Assembly (NCBI GenBank): GCA_030063045.1
Contig: JAQSEB010000086.1
Location: 1,696,501 to 1,760,500, forward strand
Source of the DNA: Pratylenchus scribneri
Taxonomy: Eukaryota; Nematoda; Chromadorea; Rhabditida; Pratylenchidae
Reading direction: 5' to 3'
DNA: 64,000 nt
Position numbers and translations under genes: made by a program. The notes under the pieces were generated by a model. It saw only the letters and a program-made list of their open reading frames with translations, searched no databases and had not been told where the DNA came from. Numbering within the stretch: position 1 is the stretch's first letter; each line of letters opens with the position of its first letter. Positions 49,501-64,000 of the stretch are shown here, one piece after another.

Positions 49501-50733
49501 TAGGCCGGAATGGGTTTGGGCGATCGCATTATATTTTTGCCGATTTTTCCCAGAAAGACCTCATAAATTTTTAAAATTTTCAGTTTGTTTCTGTTGGCCT
49601 AAAATTGGTACAAAAAAATCGTTGAAAGGGCTGAGCATTCTCCTCCCTGGAAAATCCTGTGGAACTGTCAACGGGCTAGATTAGGGTAGAATTATGTTTA
49701 ATCAAACTGTGAAATGGATGCCAGATTCAAACCAGCATCATATTTATTCTGTGTTTTTTTTTATTTAATGTCCCAGATTTTGTATAGGAGTGCCAAGTTT
49801 TTGAATAAAAACCTTAAGTTTTATTTTTCGATTTTTTGATTTATCCAAGTTTGAATAGAATAAACAAAATAAAACCTTGTTTATCGACGAACACATAGCC
49901 ATTGAAACGTTCAGCCAGAGCCACAGCCTTAAATTTTCAGCATTTTCATCCGCCCAAAAATTACCACTCACATCTTTCTCTTCCCGAAATGCGACATAGG
50001 CCCGAGCGAATTGGGCGGCGCGTGGAATTTGATGAAGATCGGTGTTGTTTTTGGGTGTCGGACAAAACCAAAAGGCCAGCGGTTCGGTGGGTAACGGTTG
50101 CATTTGCTCCCAAAGTTCTTCTTTGGTCAAGCCGGGAGGCAAGCGACGAAGAACAAGCTTGGAAATTTGTATTGATTTTTGAATGATTTTTATTCGAAAA
50201 TTTGTTGTAAAAATAGTTCAATGCTTTGCCCTAACCTCCAAACCCTATACCCGATGGATAAAGCTAGTCAAAACGCATCATTTGGTAATGTTTTGGCTTT
50301 GGGTTTAACCAATTTAAACCGTAGTTTTGAACCATTAAACCAAAATTGGTTTAAACCGTTTAAAAGCTTTAATTGTTGACCAAACCATAACCAAATTATA
50401 TACCCAGTCAATGCGTCTCTTGACCAACTTTATCCAATTTTGGATATATGTGGTTTGTGGGTTTGGGATAAACCATTCAACCACATTAATTATTTTGTTA
50501 TTTTCAACTTTTTTTGAATTTTCAATGCAAAAAACCTTGATATGTTGTTCTTCTTCCTTTTTTGTCCCAGCCGTTGTTGTGCTGCTCTTCTTTTTCATTG
50601 TTGTTGCCACTGCTGTTCCGCCGCCGGTTGAATGTGACGAATTCGATTTGTGATGATGTGTTTTGGCTGCTGTTTTTGTTGTTTTCAATCCGCCACGTCC
50701 TCCAACACCGCCACCGCTGCTCTCTGCTGCCAT
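46577..50733 (-). CDS. smg-4: Nonsense-mediated decay factor UPF3 / SMG-4, 8 exons, 492 aa
   Basis: UPF3 links exon-junction complexes on spliced mRNA to UPF2/UPF1 in nonsense-mediated decay and shuttles between nucleus and cytoplasm. Exons on the minus strand: 50733..50536, 50157..49972, 49927..49876, 48991..48884, 48825..48647, 47988..47631, 47017..46773, 46729..46577; all phases agree. Residues 1-66 are low-complexity (Gly/Ser/Thr/Lys). The RNP-like UPF3 domain follows: LVLRRLPPGLTKEELWEQM, then ARAYVAF, ERFNGYVFVDKQG, AIVECAP and YQQFLEEYEQK (to about residue 240). The middle is Lys/Glu/Gln-rich. The C-terminus has GRNRDRPEREIYRPGKARLQ (from 439), matching the conserved exon-junction-complex-binding motif RNKDRP..YQPGARSR. 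Length is close to other UPF3 proteins. The ATG is the first in frame in a Gly-rich leader. Confidence 0.95.
47989..48646. repeat. AAACCGGTTT-rich degenerate repeat filling smg-4 intron 5
   Basis: At about 48010-48540 the words TAAACCGGTTTTGGTTTATAA and variants recur every 35-60 bp. AAACCGGTTT is itself palindromic. Related CCGGTTT words occur in the flanking introns and near 47.3-47.5 kb. Confidence 0.6.
50225..50490. mobile_element. Fold-back MITE (GGTTTAAACC family) in smg-4 intron 1
   Basis: The outer sequences (CCAAACCCTATACCCGATGG on the left; CCAATTTTGGATATATG and GTTTGGGATAAACC on the right) and the inner AATTTAAACCGTAGTTTTGA / TTGGTTTAAACCGTTTAAAA are mutually inverted. Its reverse complement closely matches 59278-59545. 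Confidence 0.7.
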
Positions 50734-51597
50734 TTTAATTTAATTGAATTGCTTTTATTGACGTGGCTAGAATTGATGAATACATTTTAAAATGATGTTA
50801 AAGGAATTTATTATGTTTAGTGCGGATTTTTTATCAAGAATGAATTAGCATGGAAGGAAGGAGCAATGAAATAATTAATTACATTTAAGAATTCCTAATG
50901 AAAAATGCTTAATTTTGGGCGTGTTAAATATTTTAATCAAACCATGTTGTTCTAATTTTTATGTTTGTTTTAAAAATGGTTTTAATATAATTGAATTTCT
51001 ATTTTTGTTGTAAGCGAAAACTTCATTGGATTTTGGGTTTAATCTTTGTATTAAATTTTAGCGAAAACCGGTTTGAAAACCGGTAGCGAATTATGGTGAT
51101 GAAAAGCGCTAGCACTTTCCTAATTGAGGTGTTTCCCATTCATAAAATTTCCGAATAGCAAATAACCAAAAATATCGGTAATCCACAAAAGCATCCAAAT
51201 AATTATCAATCAATCAATAAAATCGTTTTCATCGAACATTTTTAAATATAAAAAGATTTATCGATTTTTTATTAGAAATAAAAGTGACTTGAATTGAAGA
51301 AAAAGAAGACAAGATTATTAATAAATCAAACAGGTAAAAAGGCAATCATCGCAAAAATAATAAATATATTTTATTTGGATTTTTCAACCAAAACTTCTTG
51401 AGGAAAAAACAATTTATAATATTGACTTTTGGAATTACAAATATATGAAGTGAATTAATTAGTATATTGAAATACAACAATAAAATAATAGAATAGCGGC
51501 GTAGCATCCAAAATTGTGCATTTTGTATGTTTAATGTGATTAGAGAAGGCCGCTGTATTGGCTAATAAGGGAAAACAAACAAACATTTTTTTATTTA

Positions 51598-51838
51598 CCG
51601 TAAAACTTCTATTAGTAACCCCGGGGTTACTAATTTTCAGAGACCCTCTGAGGTGGGAATTTTTCTGAAATTTTTGAGACAAAAAAATGCTTATTTCGGC
51701 TTAATTTTACCTACGAATTGGTTATTTCTACTAATTGGTTATTTTTGACAAAAAAATTTTTTTGGGAGGAAGGGGGGGGGGTTACTAATAGAGCGGGGGT
51801 TTCAAATAGAGCGGGGGTTTCTAATAGAAGTTTTACGG
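51598..51838. mobile_element. Tc1/mariner-type MITE (TA target site)
   Basis: Terminal inverted repeats CCGTAAAACTTCTATTAG and CTAATAGAAGTTTTACGG are perfect over 18 bp, and the element is flanked by TA on both sides. Inside the right end GAGCGGGGGTTTC is repeated. It is 241 bp long with no coding capacity. The TA duplication and short TIRs point to Tc1/mariner; the source element is not in the window. It lies about 90 bp beyond the pcyt-1 stop codon. Confidence 0.88.
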
Positions 51839-51855
51839 TATTTTTGGTTGTAAAT

Positions 51856-51861
51856 TTTATT
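51856..51861 (-). promoter_or_regulatory. Candidate poly(A) signal of pcyt-1
   Basis: AATAAA on the minus strand, about 70 nt after the TGA. If used, the transcript would end just before or inside the Tc1-type MITE. Confidence 0.5.
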
Positions 51862-51928
51862 CTTTTCTTTCTTCTCTCTATTCTTTGTTTGCCATATTTC
51901 CATTCATCATTTTTGTGCTCGGTCCTTG

Positions 51929-56989
<5,061 letters not shown>

Positions 56990-57001
56990 TTTTTTATTGA
57001 T

Positions 57002-58566
57002 TTATTTAGAGGTTAAGTTGGATTGATTTTTGATGGCTGAAAAATTGAATTTTGATAATGAAAAATATTCAAGTGAAAATTGCGCGGTATTTGGAAAATT
57101 AATGATTCATTTTTGAATGAACCAATTGAGTGTGAAAAGACTGCGAAATGAAAAGTAAAAACCGGAAATTAATTGAGGTGAGAATGGTAGGTGATTGATT
57201 GCTGTTTACTCGGGAAGGAATGAGGAAATTGAAAAAATTGGAATTTAATAATCAACTAATTAGGCCGAAACCTTAATGGTTCAAAACTAAATAAGTTTAA
57301 ATAGGTTTAAACCAAAACTTATAATTAAAGGTTTATGGGTCTTCTAAGAACTAAGATTTTTCATTAAAAAGTTATTAAAATTTTAGGCAAAAATGCTCCT
57401 TTTTGCATAAAATTTTACCAAAAATTTAGTCAAACCGAATGATTAATAAAAGGCTGGAAAAATGTGAATGGAAAAAAGGAAGATTGGCTCTAATAATGCA
57501 GAGGATAGAAAATATGGGAAGATGAAAATGAAACGGGAATGTCAATCAGAACAAATTTTTATAATGATCGGATTATTTTGATGGATGGATGGAAGTCCAA
57601 AACAAAACCTTAAAAGTACACGTCATGACGAAGGCAAAAATGGAATGATAAGAATTGGTTGAGCTGTTTGGCGAGTGAAAAATTCATAGTAAATTGGAAT
57701 AAACAAAATGATAATTGATAACGCGGGTCGCTTCGGGGGAGGAGGGTACGGATTACGGAAGTAGAATTAGAATGAATAGGGAATTTTGTTGAAATTTTTT
57801 GGGTCTTTGGATGGGTCTGTCTACCGATTCGTCATTGGTTTTTAATATTTTAATCGCACTTTGTCCTTAACTTTTTGTTTGGGTTTGTAAAAATCCGGAT
57901 TCCGGAAGATTAAAAATGTTTGTTTGTTTATTTTTAATTCATCTCGCATCCCAATTCTCTTGATTTATCATACTATTTCGTCGAAAGATGACATTTTATC
58001 CTAATTTTAAAAAAATTGATTTTTATAAAGTTTGGGTGGGTTGTGTGTGGGTTTGGAAAATTTGGATTTGTTTTGCTAAAAGTTTAATAAACCTTTTAAT
58101 GCTGATCTTAATTGATGTAAACCTTATACCATTCGATAGTGCTCATCCAGCTGCATTGATTTGACCTATAGATTGACGAGGTTTAAATCAAATCGAAAAA
58201 GTTAAAAATCAAAAACCACAAAGGCAAGAAAATTATAAAACAAATATGGTTTAGACTTTAGACGATTTAATACTCTTAAATTTTGTCCAATCCGTGATAA
58301 CTATACATCAATCGACGCGCAGCTGTGAGTTTGAGTTCTATCAAATGGTACAAGGTTTTATTGGTCAAAGATCAAGCATTAAAAAGTTATTAAGCTTATT
58401 CGGCAAAAAACCCTTTCCCTATAACATTTTACGTTTAAGATTTTCCTTTTTAAAGCTTTTGTTAAATGTTTAAAACCAAGAGTCCTGCTTTATGCTCTCA
58501 TTAATAGACCAATTTTATTTAAATTAGTAAATAATTTATTTAGAAATTAACTCAATTGACTCAAAA
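57002..58566. other. Shared upstream region of pcyt-1 (-) and lin-37 (+)
   Basis: The two genes point away from each other across 1.58 kb (ATGs at 56989 and 58567), so both promoters should lie here. I see no unambiguous TATA, initiator or spliced-leader acceptor. A fold-back element occupies about 58110-58350. The rest is moderately AT-rich single-copy-looking DNA. Confidence 0.5.
58110..58350. mobile_element. Fold-back MITE upstream of lin-37
   Basis: AACCTTATACCATTCGATAG at the left is inverted against CTATCAAATGGTACAAGGTT at the right, and CATCAATCGACGCG recurs inside. It ends about 220 bp before the lin-37 ATG. Confidence 0.7.
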
Positions 58567-61406
58567 ATGGAACAAGAAAATTTAGAGGAATTCTTGACGC
58601 CGATCACTCCTACCAAACAACGTAGTCAACAACGCGCACAACAACAACACAAATCTCCCACTGTTGAACATCAACTGCAAACGCATCAACCGCCACCGGA
58701 TTCACCGAGCAAGGCACAGGCTCGTTCCCGGCTCGGCAGTTTACTCGGTCAAATTCGCAAGGGGGATGATCGAAGCGGGAAAAGTGGCCATCAACGAGAG
58801 TATGTTTTGTTTGTGTATCAATGGCATCAATAAGAAGCGTATTTTTAGAAGGTTTAACGTATTTTTTATAAGGAAACAGCATAAAATACTTGTTTTTGAG
58901 CATTTATTTAACCTTTTTGATGTAATTTTTTTAACTTATTTTGGATTTTTTAAAGGAAATTTTATTAGAAAAATTCAATAAAAAGCCAAAAAATGACCTA
59001 TTTTGAGCTTTCCGGAAACTATTTTGCCAAATTTCACAAAAATCTGACACCAAAAAATCCGCTCCGAGGGAAATTACTCTTTTAATGTCATTGTTCTCTT
59101 CTTAAACAGTGATGGATTTGAAGATGAAATTGGTGGTCTTGGCAAACGTGGCCCCGGTCGTCCTAGAAAGAGAGAGAAACGTAAGTCTGTAATTTTAAAA
59201 GAAAAATTAGCTAATAAATTATGAGAGAATTTAGCATTGGCAATAATTAGAAATTGTCGAAAAATCTGAAAATATCCCAGACTAAAACCATATATCCAAT
59301 TGAATAAAGTTGCTAGTCAAAACGCATTGAATGGTATATAATTTGAAATTTGTCATGGTTTGGTCAACAATTAATTGGGTATTAAACGGTTTAAAACCAA
59401 TTTTGGTTTAATGGTTCAAAACTAAGGTAGAATTTTGCGTAAATCCCGGGCCAAAATACAGTCCAAATGATGCATCTTGGAAGAGATTTATCTATTTGGG
59501 TATACGGTTTGGGAGTTTAAAACCATTAAACCGTTAAACCATTTGTGCGCCAAATTAAATCTAACGCATAGAAAATTTAACCAAAAATTAATTATTTATT
59601 TAACCAAAAAGGTGTCATTTTCGAATTGCGTGGCAAACCTTTTGGTCTACGGGACAGTGGCCAACCCGAGAGTATTTATGCACTTTGCCGAAAATGGATG
59701 TACGGAAAAGATGATGACCTACCCCCATCGATGGATGAGGAGGCCAATGATTCATCTTCGACGGCCGGCGAGGGAGGAGGCCCCAACGAATTCGACATTC
59801 CACGTTTCAAATCATTGGTTTGAAATTTATTCATTTTTGCAAAAATCACATTTCAAAGAGTTCACAAAAAAATAAAAAGAAAAAAAAACTAGAGAAATTT
59901 TTGACGAAATTTTTTATTTAGCCAATTTTTAGTTTAATTGAATTTAAAAAAAATTTAGGCCAGATTTCATAAAAAAATTTTCATTAATGACCTCAAAGAA
60001 TTCATTTTCCAGAATTTTCAAATTACAAAATTTTGGGACCGAAAAATCTAACAAAAAAAATAATTTAAAAAAAAATTATTTGGGCCTAAATTCTTAATAA
60101 ATTTTTATTAATCGGCTAAAAATTCCCTATCCATCCCACAGGATTTGATGGCCACCCGGGAAATTCACGCATTGCCATTACCACGATACGAGATCCCATT
60201 GATGGATCCCCGGCCCCAAAAAGTGCTGCGCACCCCAGAAAGTAGAATTGACCCAACAATGGCAGAACCAAAGGCAATATTGGGCGAGCACAAAAGGCAT
60301 TGGAAGAATGTGAAGAAAAAGTGAGTGATTTTTTCAGAAATTTTTTACTAAAAATTTTAGGAAAACCCAAAATTTACAAGAAAGAAAATATAAAGATTAG
60401 GATTTTTTATATTTTAGGATTTTTAAAAAAAAATTTAATATAATTTTTAGGATTTTTAAAAATTTTTTGGGATTTTTAATTTTTTAAGATTTTTAAAAAT
60501 TTTTGGGATTTTAAAAATTTTTAGGATTTAAAAATTTTTAGGATTTAAAAATTTTTCCTACCTTAATTTTGGGATTTTTGAGCTTTGGAATTTTATTTTG
60601 GAATGTTTTCCAATGCTTTTAAATTCACAAAAATTAATTAAATATTTGTTTAAACTTTCTCCAAAAAATTTCCGTTTTTTCCGTTATTTTCAATTTATTT
60701 ATCTATTTTTCCAGCTGGATGAACTACAATCAAAAACGCCAGCAACGCTATTCGGACAGTTTGGTGAGTGAGTGCTGGAAAGAACTTTTTAGAAAAATGT
60801 GAATTTTTTGATCTTTATAAAGTTCATTAGAGCGTTTTTCGACGTGGGATAAAATCCAAATTTATAATTGGTTTTTGACTTCTATTTCACTTCGAAGTCC
60901 GAATCCGAATGGGTCTCAAAACCGGTTTAAATTTTATTTTCATAATTATTTTTTTTATTCATGGAAAAATATTTTAAAGCCTTTTCTATACCATTTGGAT
61001 TGGTAATAGTTCAAAACTAATGCCAAAATTGGATTTCCGGCCTCGAAAAACTAAATTTTAAGGTAAAAAATTCAAATTTTTTGGAGCTTTTGCAGTTTAA
61101 AAAATGTCCACAATTTGAAAAAGTGAACAGGGGGACCCTTAGTTTCTTGAGGTTAAAGATTAAACTAGGGCTATCGATTAGGTTTAGGACTGGCTAGGGT
61201 TTATAAAGATTTTACCCAAAAAAAAGTTTCCAAAATGTCGCATCAAAGGTCCCCCTCACTTTTTTACATGGTACTTCTAAACTGTGAAAAAATTCCTTGA
61301 GGGAATTTATTACCAAAAGATGGAAGAATAAATAAATAATCTCCCATCAATTTTTCAGCAACTTCTCCGAACTGTGCATGGAATTGCGCAACAAACTCAA
61401 ATATGA
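58567..61406 (+). CDS. lin-37: LIN-37-like MuvB/DREAM complex subunit, 6 exons, 261 aa
   Basis: LIN37 is a core MuvB subunit; with LIN9, LIN54, LIN52 and RBAP48 it represses cell-cycle and, in nematodes, germline genes in the DREAM complex. Exons 58567..58799, 59110..59180, 59612..59817, 60142..60320, 60715..60763, 61359..61406; phases agree and the protein ends QQTQI. The N-terminus is Gln/Pro/Ser-rich. Residues 93-98 (PGRPRK) form an AT-hook-like basic motif. Residues 121-131, ESIYALCRKWM with LCRKW at 126-130, match the CRAW-type motif by which LIN37 is recognised. A second conserved-looking stretch ALPLPRYEIPLMDP follows. Length is close to human LIN37 (about 246 aa). Identification rests on the CRAW-like motif and overall layout, so it is less certain than for the enzymes. 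Confidence 0.8.
59278..59545. mobile_element. Fold-back MITE in lin-37 intron 2
   Basis: Shares GTCAAAACGCATTGAATGG, GTCATGGTTTGGTCAACAAT and ACGGTTTAAAACCAATTTTG with the reverse complement of 50225-50490. The left AACCATATATCC-type end is mirrored by the GGGTATACGGTTTGGG end. It stops about 65 bp before exon 3. Confidence 0.7.
60400..60570. repeat. TTTTAGGATTTTTAAAA short repeats in lin-37 intron 4
   Basis: About eight irregular copies of AGGATTTTTAAAAATTT-like units in a row. Confidence 0.8.
61093..61284. mobile_element. Small fold-back element in lin-37 intron 5
   Basis: CAGTTTAAAAAATGTCC and AAAAAGTGAACAGGGGGACC on the left are inverted against GGTCCCCCTCACTTTTTT and TCTAAACTG on the right. 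Same AGTGA..GGGGACC family as 8764-8949. Confidence 0.6.
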
Positions 61407-61455
61407 AAATGCCAACAAAGATGTGAGCACAATAAGAATCGGAAAAGCTTAATTG

Positions 61456-61642
61456 CCTGTCTTAAAGGGGCTGAATTTTGAGTCTAATTTTTCTCCTGTC
61501 TAAAGGGGCTGAATTTTGAGTCTAATTTTTCGCCTGTCTAAAGGGGCTGAATTTTGAGTCTAATTTTTCTCCTGTCTAAAGGGGCTGAATTTTCAGTCTA
61601 ATTTTTCGCCTGTCTAAAGGGGCTGAATTTTGAGTCTAATTT
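61456..61642. repeat. 38-bp minisatellite between lin-37 and the MULE gene, 5 copies
   Basis: Units contain CCTGTCTAAAGGGGCTGAAT followed by TTTGAGTCTAATTTTTCT, with single-base variants alternating TCT/TCG at the end. The first copy starts 50 bp after the lin-37 stop, so it may lie in its 3' UTR. Confidence 0.93.
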
Positions 61643-61793
61643 GGCGGGAATTTGAATTTTTCCAATTAATTCCTCTTCTCACTTCTCTCTTTTCAAAGTA
61701 AATATCCATGATCGTCTTTAATCCAATCTAAATATTTCTAATAAATATTTTATCTATAATAATATCTATAATTAATTTAAATATAAATTATAG

Positions 61794-64000
61794 ATGGGTT
61801 CATTTAATGAGCATGATTATTTACCAAATAATTCAACACAAAATAATTCATCTAGTTTTGAAGAACCGCGACTAGATGAGACAATTTTCCACGAACCAAA
61901 CAACGTTGTTATTCAAGGTTTGAATTGATTAAAATATAATAAAAATATTTAATTAAAATTAAAATTAAGTATCCGAAAAAGTCAAAAGAGGAAAAGGGAA
62001 ACCATATAGAATTTGGAAACAATTTGATAATATTGCGCAATACAATGAATTTTGGGAAGAAGAGAAAAATAAATGGAGAAAAAATTGCGGTGACAAATCA
62101 TTGAAGGATGGGCTAACTTTAACGTGGAAATGCGAATATCATTCACGTATAATTTCAATTAAAAATATTCTATCCAATTTCTTCAGGCACCGAATGTAAA
62201 AAGGGACTCAAAATTAAGTTCAATGCAACAGACCACGGAGTGGTCATCGAGGAAACCATCGACGAGCATCAACACGAAGGTGAAAAAAGGGCATTGTCAA
62301 TAGAGGCCAAAAAAGAAATCAAACAATTAATGAGTCAAAAATTAACACCCGCACAAATTCTAAACATGCTTAGGGTATTTTTTTTGCCTATTACAAGGAT
62401 AAATTAAACTAAAAATAATTTTATAATTTTCAGCAAAAAAAGTTTGATCCATTGCCAACTCTAAAGCAAGTGCAAAATGTTTGCAAATATACCAGAGGAC
62501 CAATATTGCCTTTCACTTTTGCCCAACTTGAGGAATATTGTGCCCAAAACAATCAAACTCCAGAAGATATTGACAAAGCTTTTGTTCAAAGCTATAAAAT
62601 TGATGAGCCAGCCAAAAAATTTTTCATCCTTTGGACGACCAAGAAATTGCAACAAAAGCAATTCGATTCTCCACTGCTTCAGGTAATTTTTGTCTATTTT
62701 TTCCACTCAAAACGTCAAAATCAACCTCAGGCAGATTCAACCTACTCCCTCACATACAATCTTCGCTGGTTCGACGACTTTCCAGTGCAAGTTTTTGGTT
62801 TTTCGGACGTCGACAAACATTTCCACCCTACGTTTTTGGCCTTGTCGAGCAATGAAGATCAGTGGATTTATGCAAATATTTTCACGGCACTTGGCGAATA
62901 CAAACCGGATTTTGTTTTGGGCGATGGATCAAAGGCAATCACAGCCGCTTGTTCCAATGTAAGATTTATAAATTGTTCTTTAAAAAAAAATAATTTTAAG
63001 GTGTGGCCGGAATCAATTCGATTGATGTGTTATCCGCATATGTGGAGAAATGTTGAAAAGCGGACGAAAGGTTTGACAGAAGATAAACAAAAAACAGTTC
63101 ATCGCGATATACATTTTCTGCAAATGGCAATGGATGAACAAGAATTTGTGAAAGGTTTGAATTATTTTTACTTTTAGAAATAAATTTTATTAAGTTTCTC
63201 GCTTAATGCTTGATTCATGGGTTGATAATGGCATGCCAGACTTGGCAGAATATGTTTATCAAACATGGATTGTGAGTGGTGAATGGCGCTGGTTTGAAGG
63301 TCGGTTAAAAATTAATGCTAATTATAGTAAGCTGTATTTTTATAGGAGCATCTCCCTTCATTTCGAATAACAATGGGCTAGAGTCTGCGAACAAATACAT
63401 CAAACATGTCCACACATTTAGGAATAAGCTCAAATTTGATGAATTCATGAAAGTTGGCCCTGATATTCTTCAGGATTGGAGCACAAATTCCATTGTATTA
63501 TTTATATTTAATCAATACCACATTAATTTTATTTAGAAAGCTGCCACAGTTCCAACAATATGCCCAAAACTCTACAAGGAGACATATTCTAAATTGTTTG
63601 CGGAGAAAACACTTCTATGGGGCAAAAAATCGGATCGCCAGCAACCAGAGAAGTCGCTCTATCTCTTCTCATCGGAAAAAAGGAATTTCAAAACGTTGAC
63701 TGAATTGAAAGAAGCAGCTGCCAGAACTTTCCGTCCTCCAACCGAATGGAATGCTTGGGAGGAATATGTGGATAATCGGTTCAAGGTTTTATTCACAAAT
63801 TTGCATTAAATATTCAATTTAACTTAGGTTTTTGTGGCAAACATGGGCGATTTTGGTGGCCATTGGCGGTGCAGTTGTCCAGAAGGAGCTAAAAAATATG
63901 TGTGCATTCACGCAGTTGCGGCCATGGTCAATGAAGGAATTCTTACATTTCCACTGGCCGTAAAAGAATCGAGTGCGGTTGAAGGTTTGCAAAAGAGAGG
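61794..64000 (+). CDS. MULE transposase-type protein with FLYWCH-like and SWIM zinc fingers, 3' end cut by window
   Basis: Mutator-like transposases cut and paste DNA with a DDE nuclease. Exons 61794..61917, 61970..62146, 62187..62374, 62434..62682, 62731..62958, 63001..63154, 63195..63299, 63346..63494, 63537..63785 and 63828..>64000; about 598 residues visible, all phases consistent. The N-terminal zinc-binding part runs from LTWKCEYHS and TECKKG to DEHQHEG, a FLYWCH-like Cys/His pattern. The catalytic core shows ADSTYSLTYN (Asp 248), FLALSSNEDQWIY, VLGDGSKAITAACSN (Asp 311), CYPHMWRN, then NNGLESANKYIK. The C-terminal SWIM finger is CSCPEGAKKYVCIH (CxC-x8-CxH, 556-569). The frame is unbroken and spliced by many 42-60 bp introns, so it is an intact element gene or a domesticated derivative. 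Introns at 62683-62730 and 62959-63000 have no stop and are multiples of three. The exact start is uncertain. Confidence 0.92.

Overview
The window reads as a eukaryotic, very probably nematode, chromosome segment. Introns and intergenic DNA are extremely AT-rich and exons are clearly less so. Introns have GT-AG ends and many are 42-50 bp. The recognisable genes have clear nematode counterparts. A GC-AG intron and a MULE/FLYWCH/SWIM transposase gene would suit a plant-parasitic tylenchid, but that placement is only inference.

Layout. (1) 1-24,854 (+): the 3' part of a large filamin gene. I could join 48 exons with consistent splice phases into an open frame of 2,309 residues: a disordered N-terminal part, about 17 filamin Ig repeats, and a His/Pro/Gln-rich tail. 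The C-terminus looks most like the FLN-2/Jitterbug type. Its introns hold a 0.8-kb fold-back element, a smaller fold-back, and a GC-rich hAT-like MITE sitting exactly on a splice donor. (2) 24,855-31,500: AT-rich DNA with a decayed copy of filamin exon 24, a diverged second copy of the filamin 3'-flanking sequence, and two short coding-like islets that I cannot name. (3) 31,500-41,771: a satellite with a roughly 400-bp monomer and a 798-bp dimeric higher-order period. It lies within a perfect-looking 4.1-kb duplication (offset 5,811 bp) that also carries a small unknown ORF and strong hairpins. (4) 41,772-46,430: mostly gene-poor, with one stray satellite monomer, one GC-richer island and a 37-bp minisatellite.

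(5) 46,577-50,733 (-): smg-4/UPF3, 8 exons, 492 aa, ending in the exon-junction-complex-binding motif. (6) 51,929-56,989 (-): pcyt-1, choline-phosphate cytidylyltransferase, 10 exons, 438 aa, with a second hAT-like MITE copy in an intron. (7) 58,567-61,406 (+): a LIN-37-like MuvB/DREAM subunit, 6 exons, 261 aa, head to head with pcyt-1. (8) 61,794-64,000 (+): a multi-exon MULE transposase-type gene with FLYWCH-like and SWIM zinc fingers, cut by the window end.

The genes are unrelated housekeeping, cytoskeletal and chromatin genes plus a transposon-derived one, so there is no operon or pathway logic. The unusual content is the repeat landscape: at least four families of short inverted-repeat elements packed into introns and gene flanks, one of which has duplicated a splice donor. 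No tRNA, rRNA, CRISPR array or viral gene was found.
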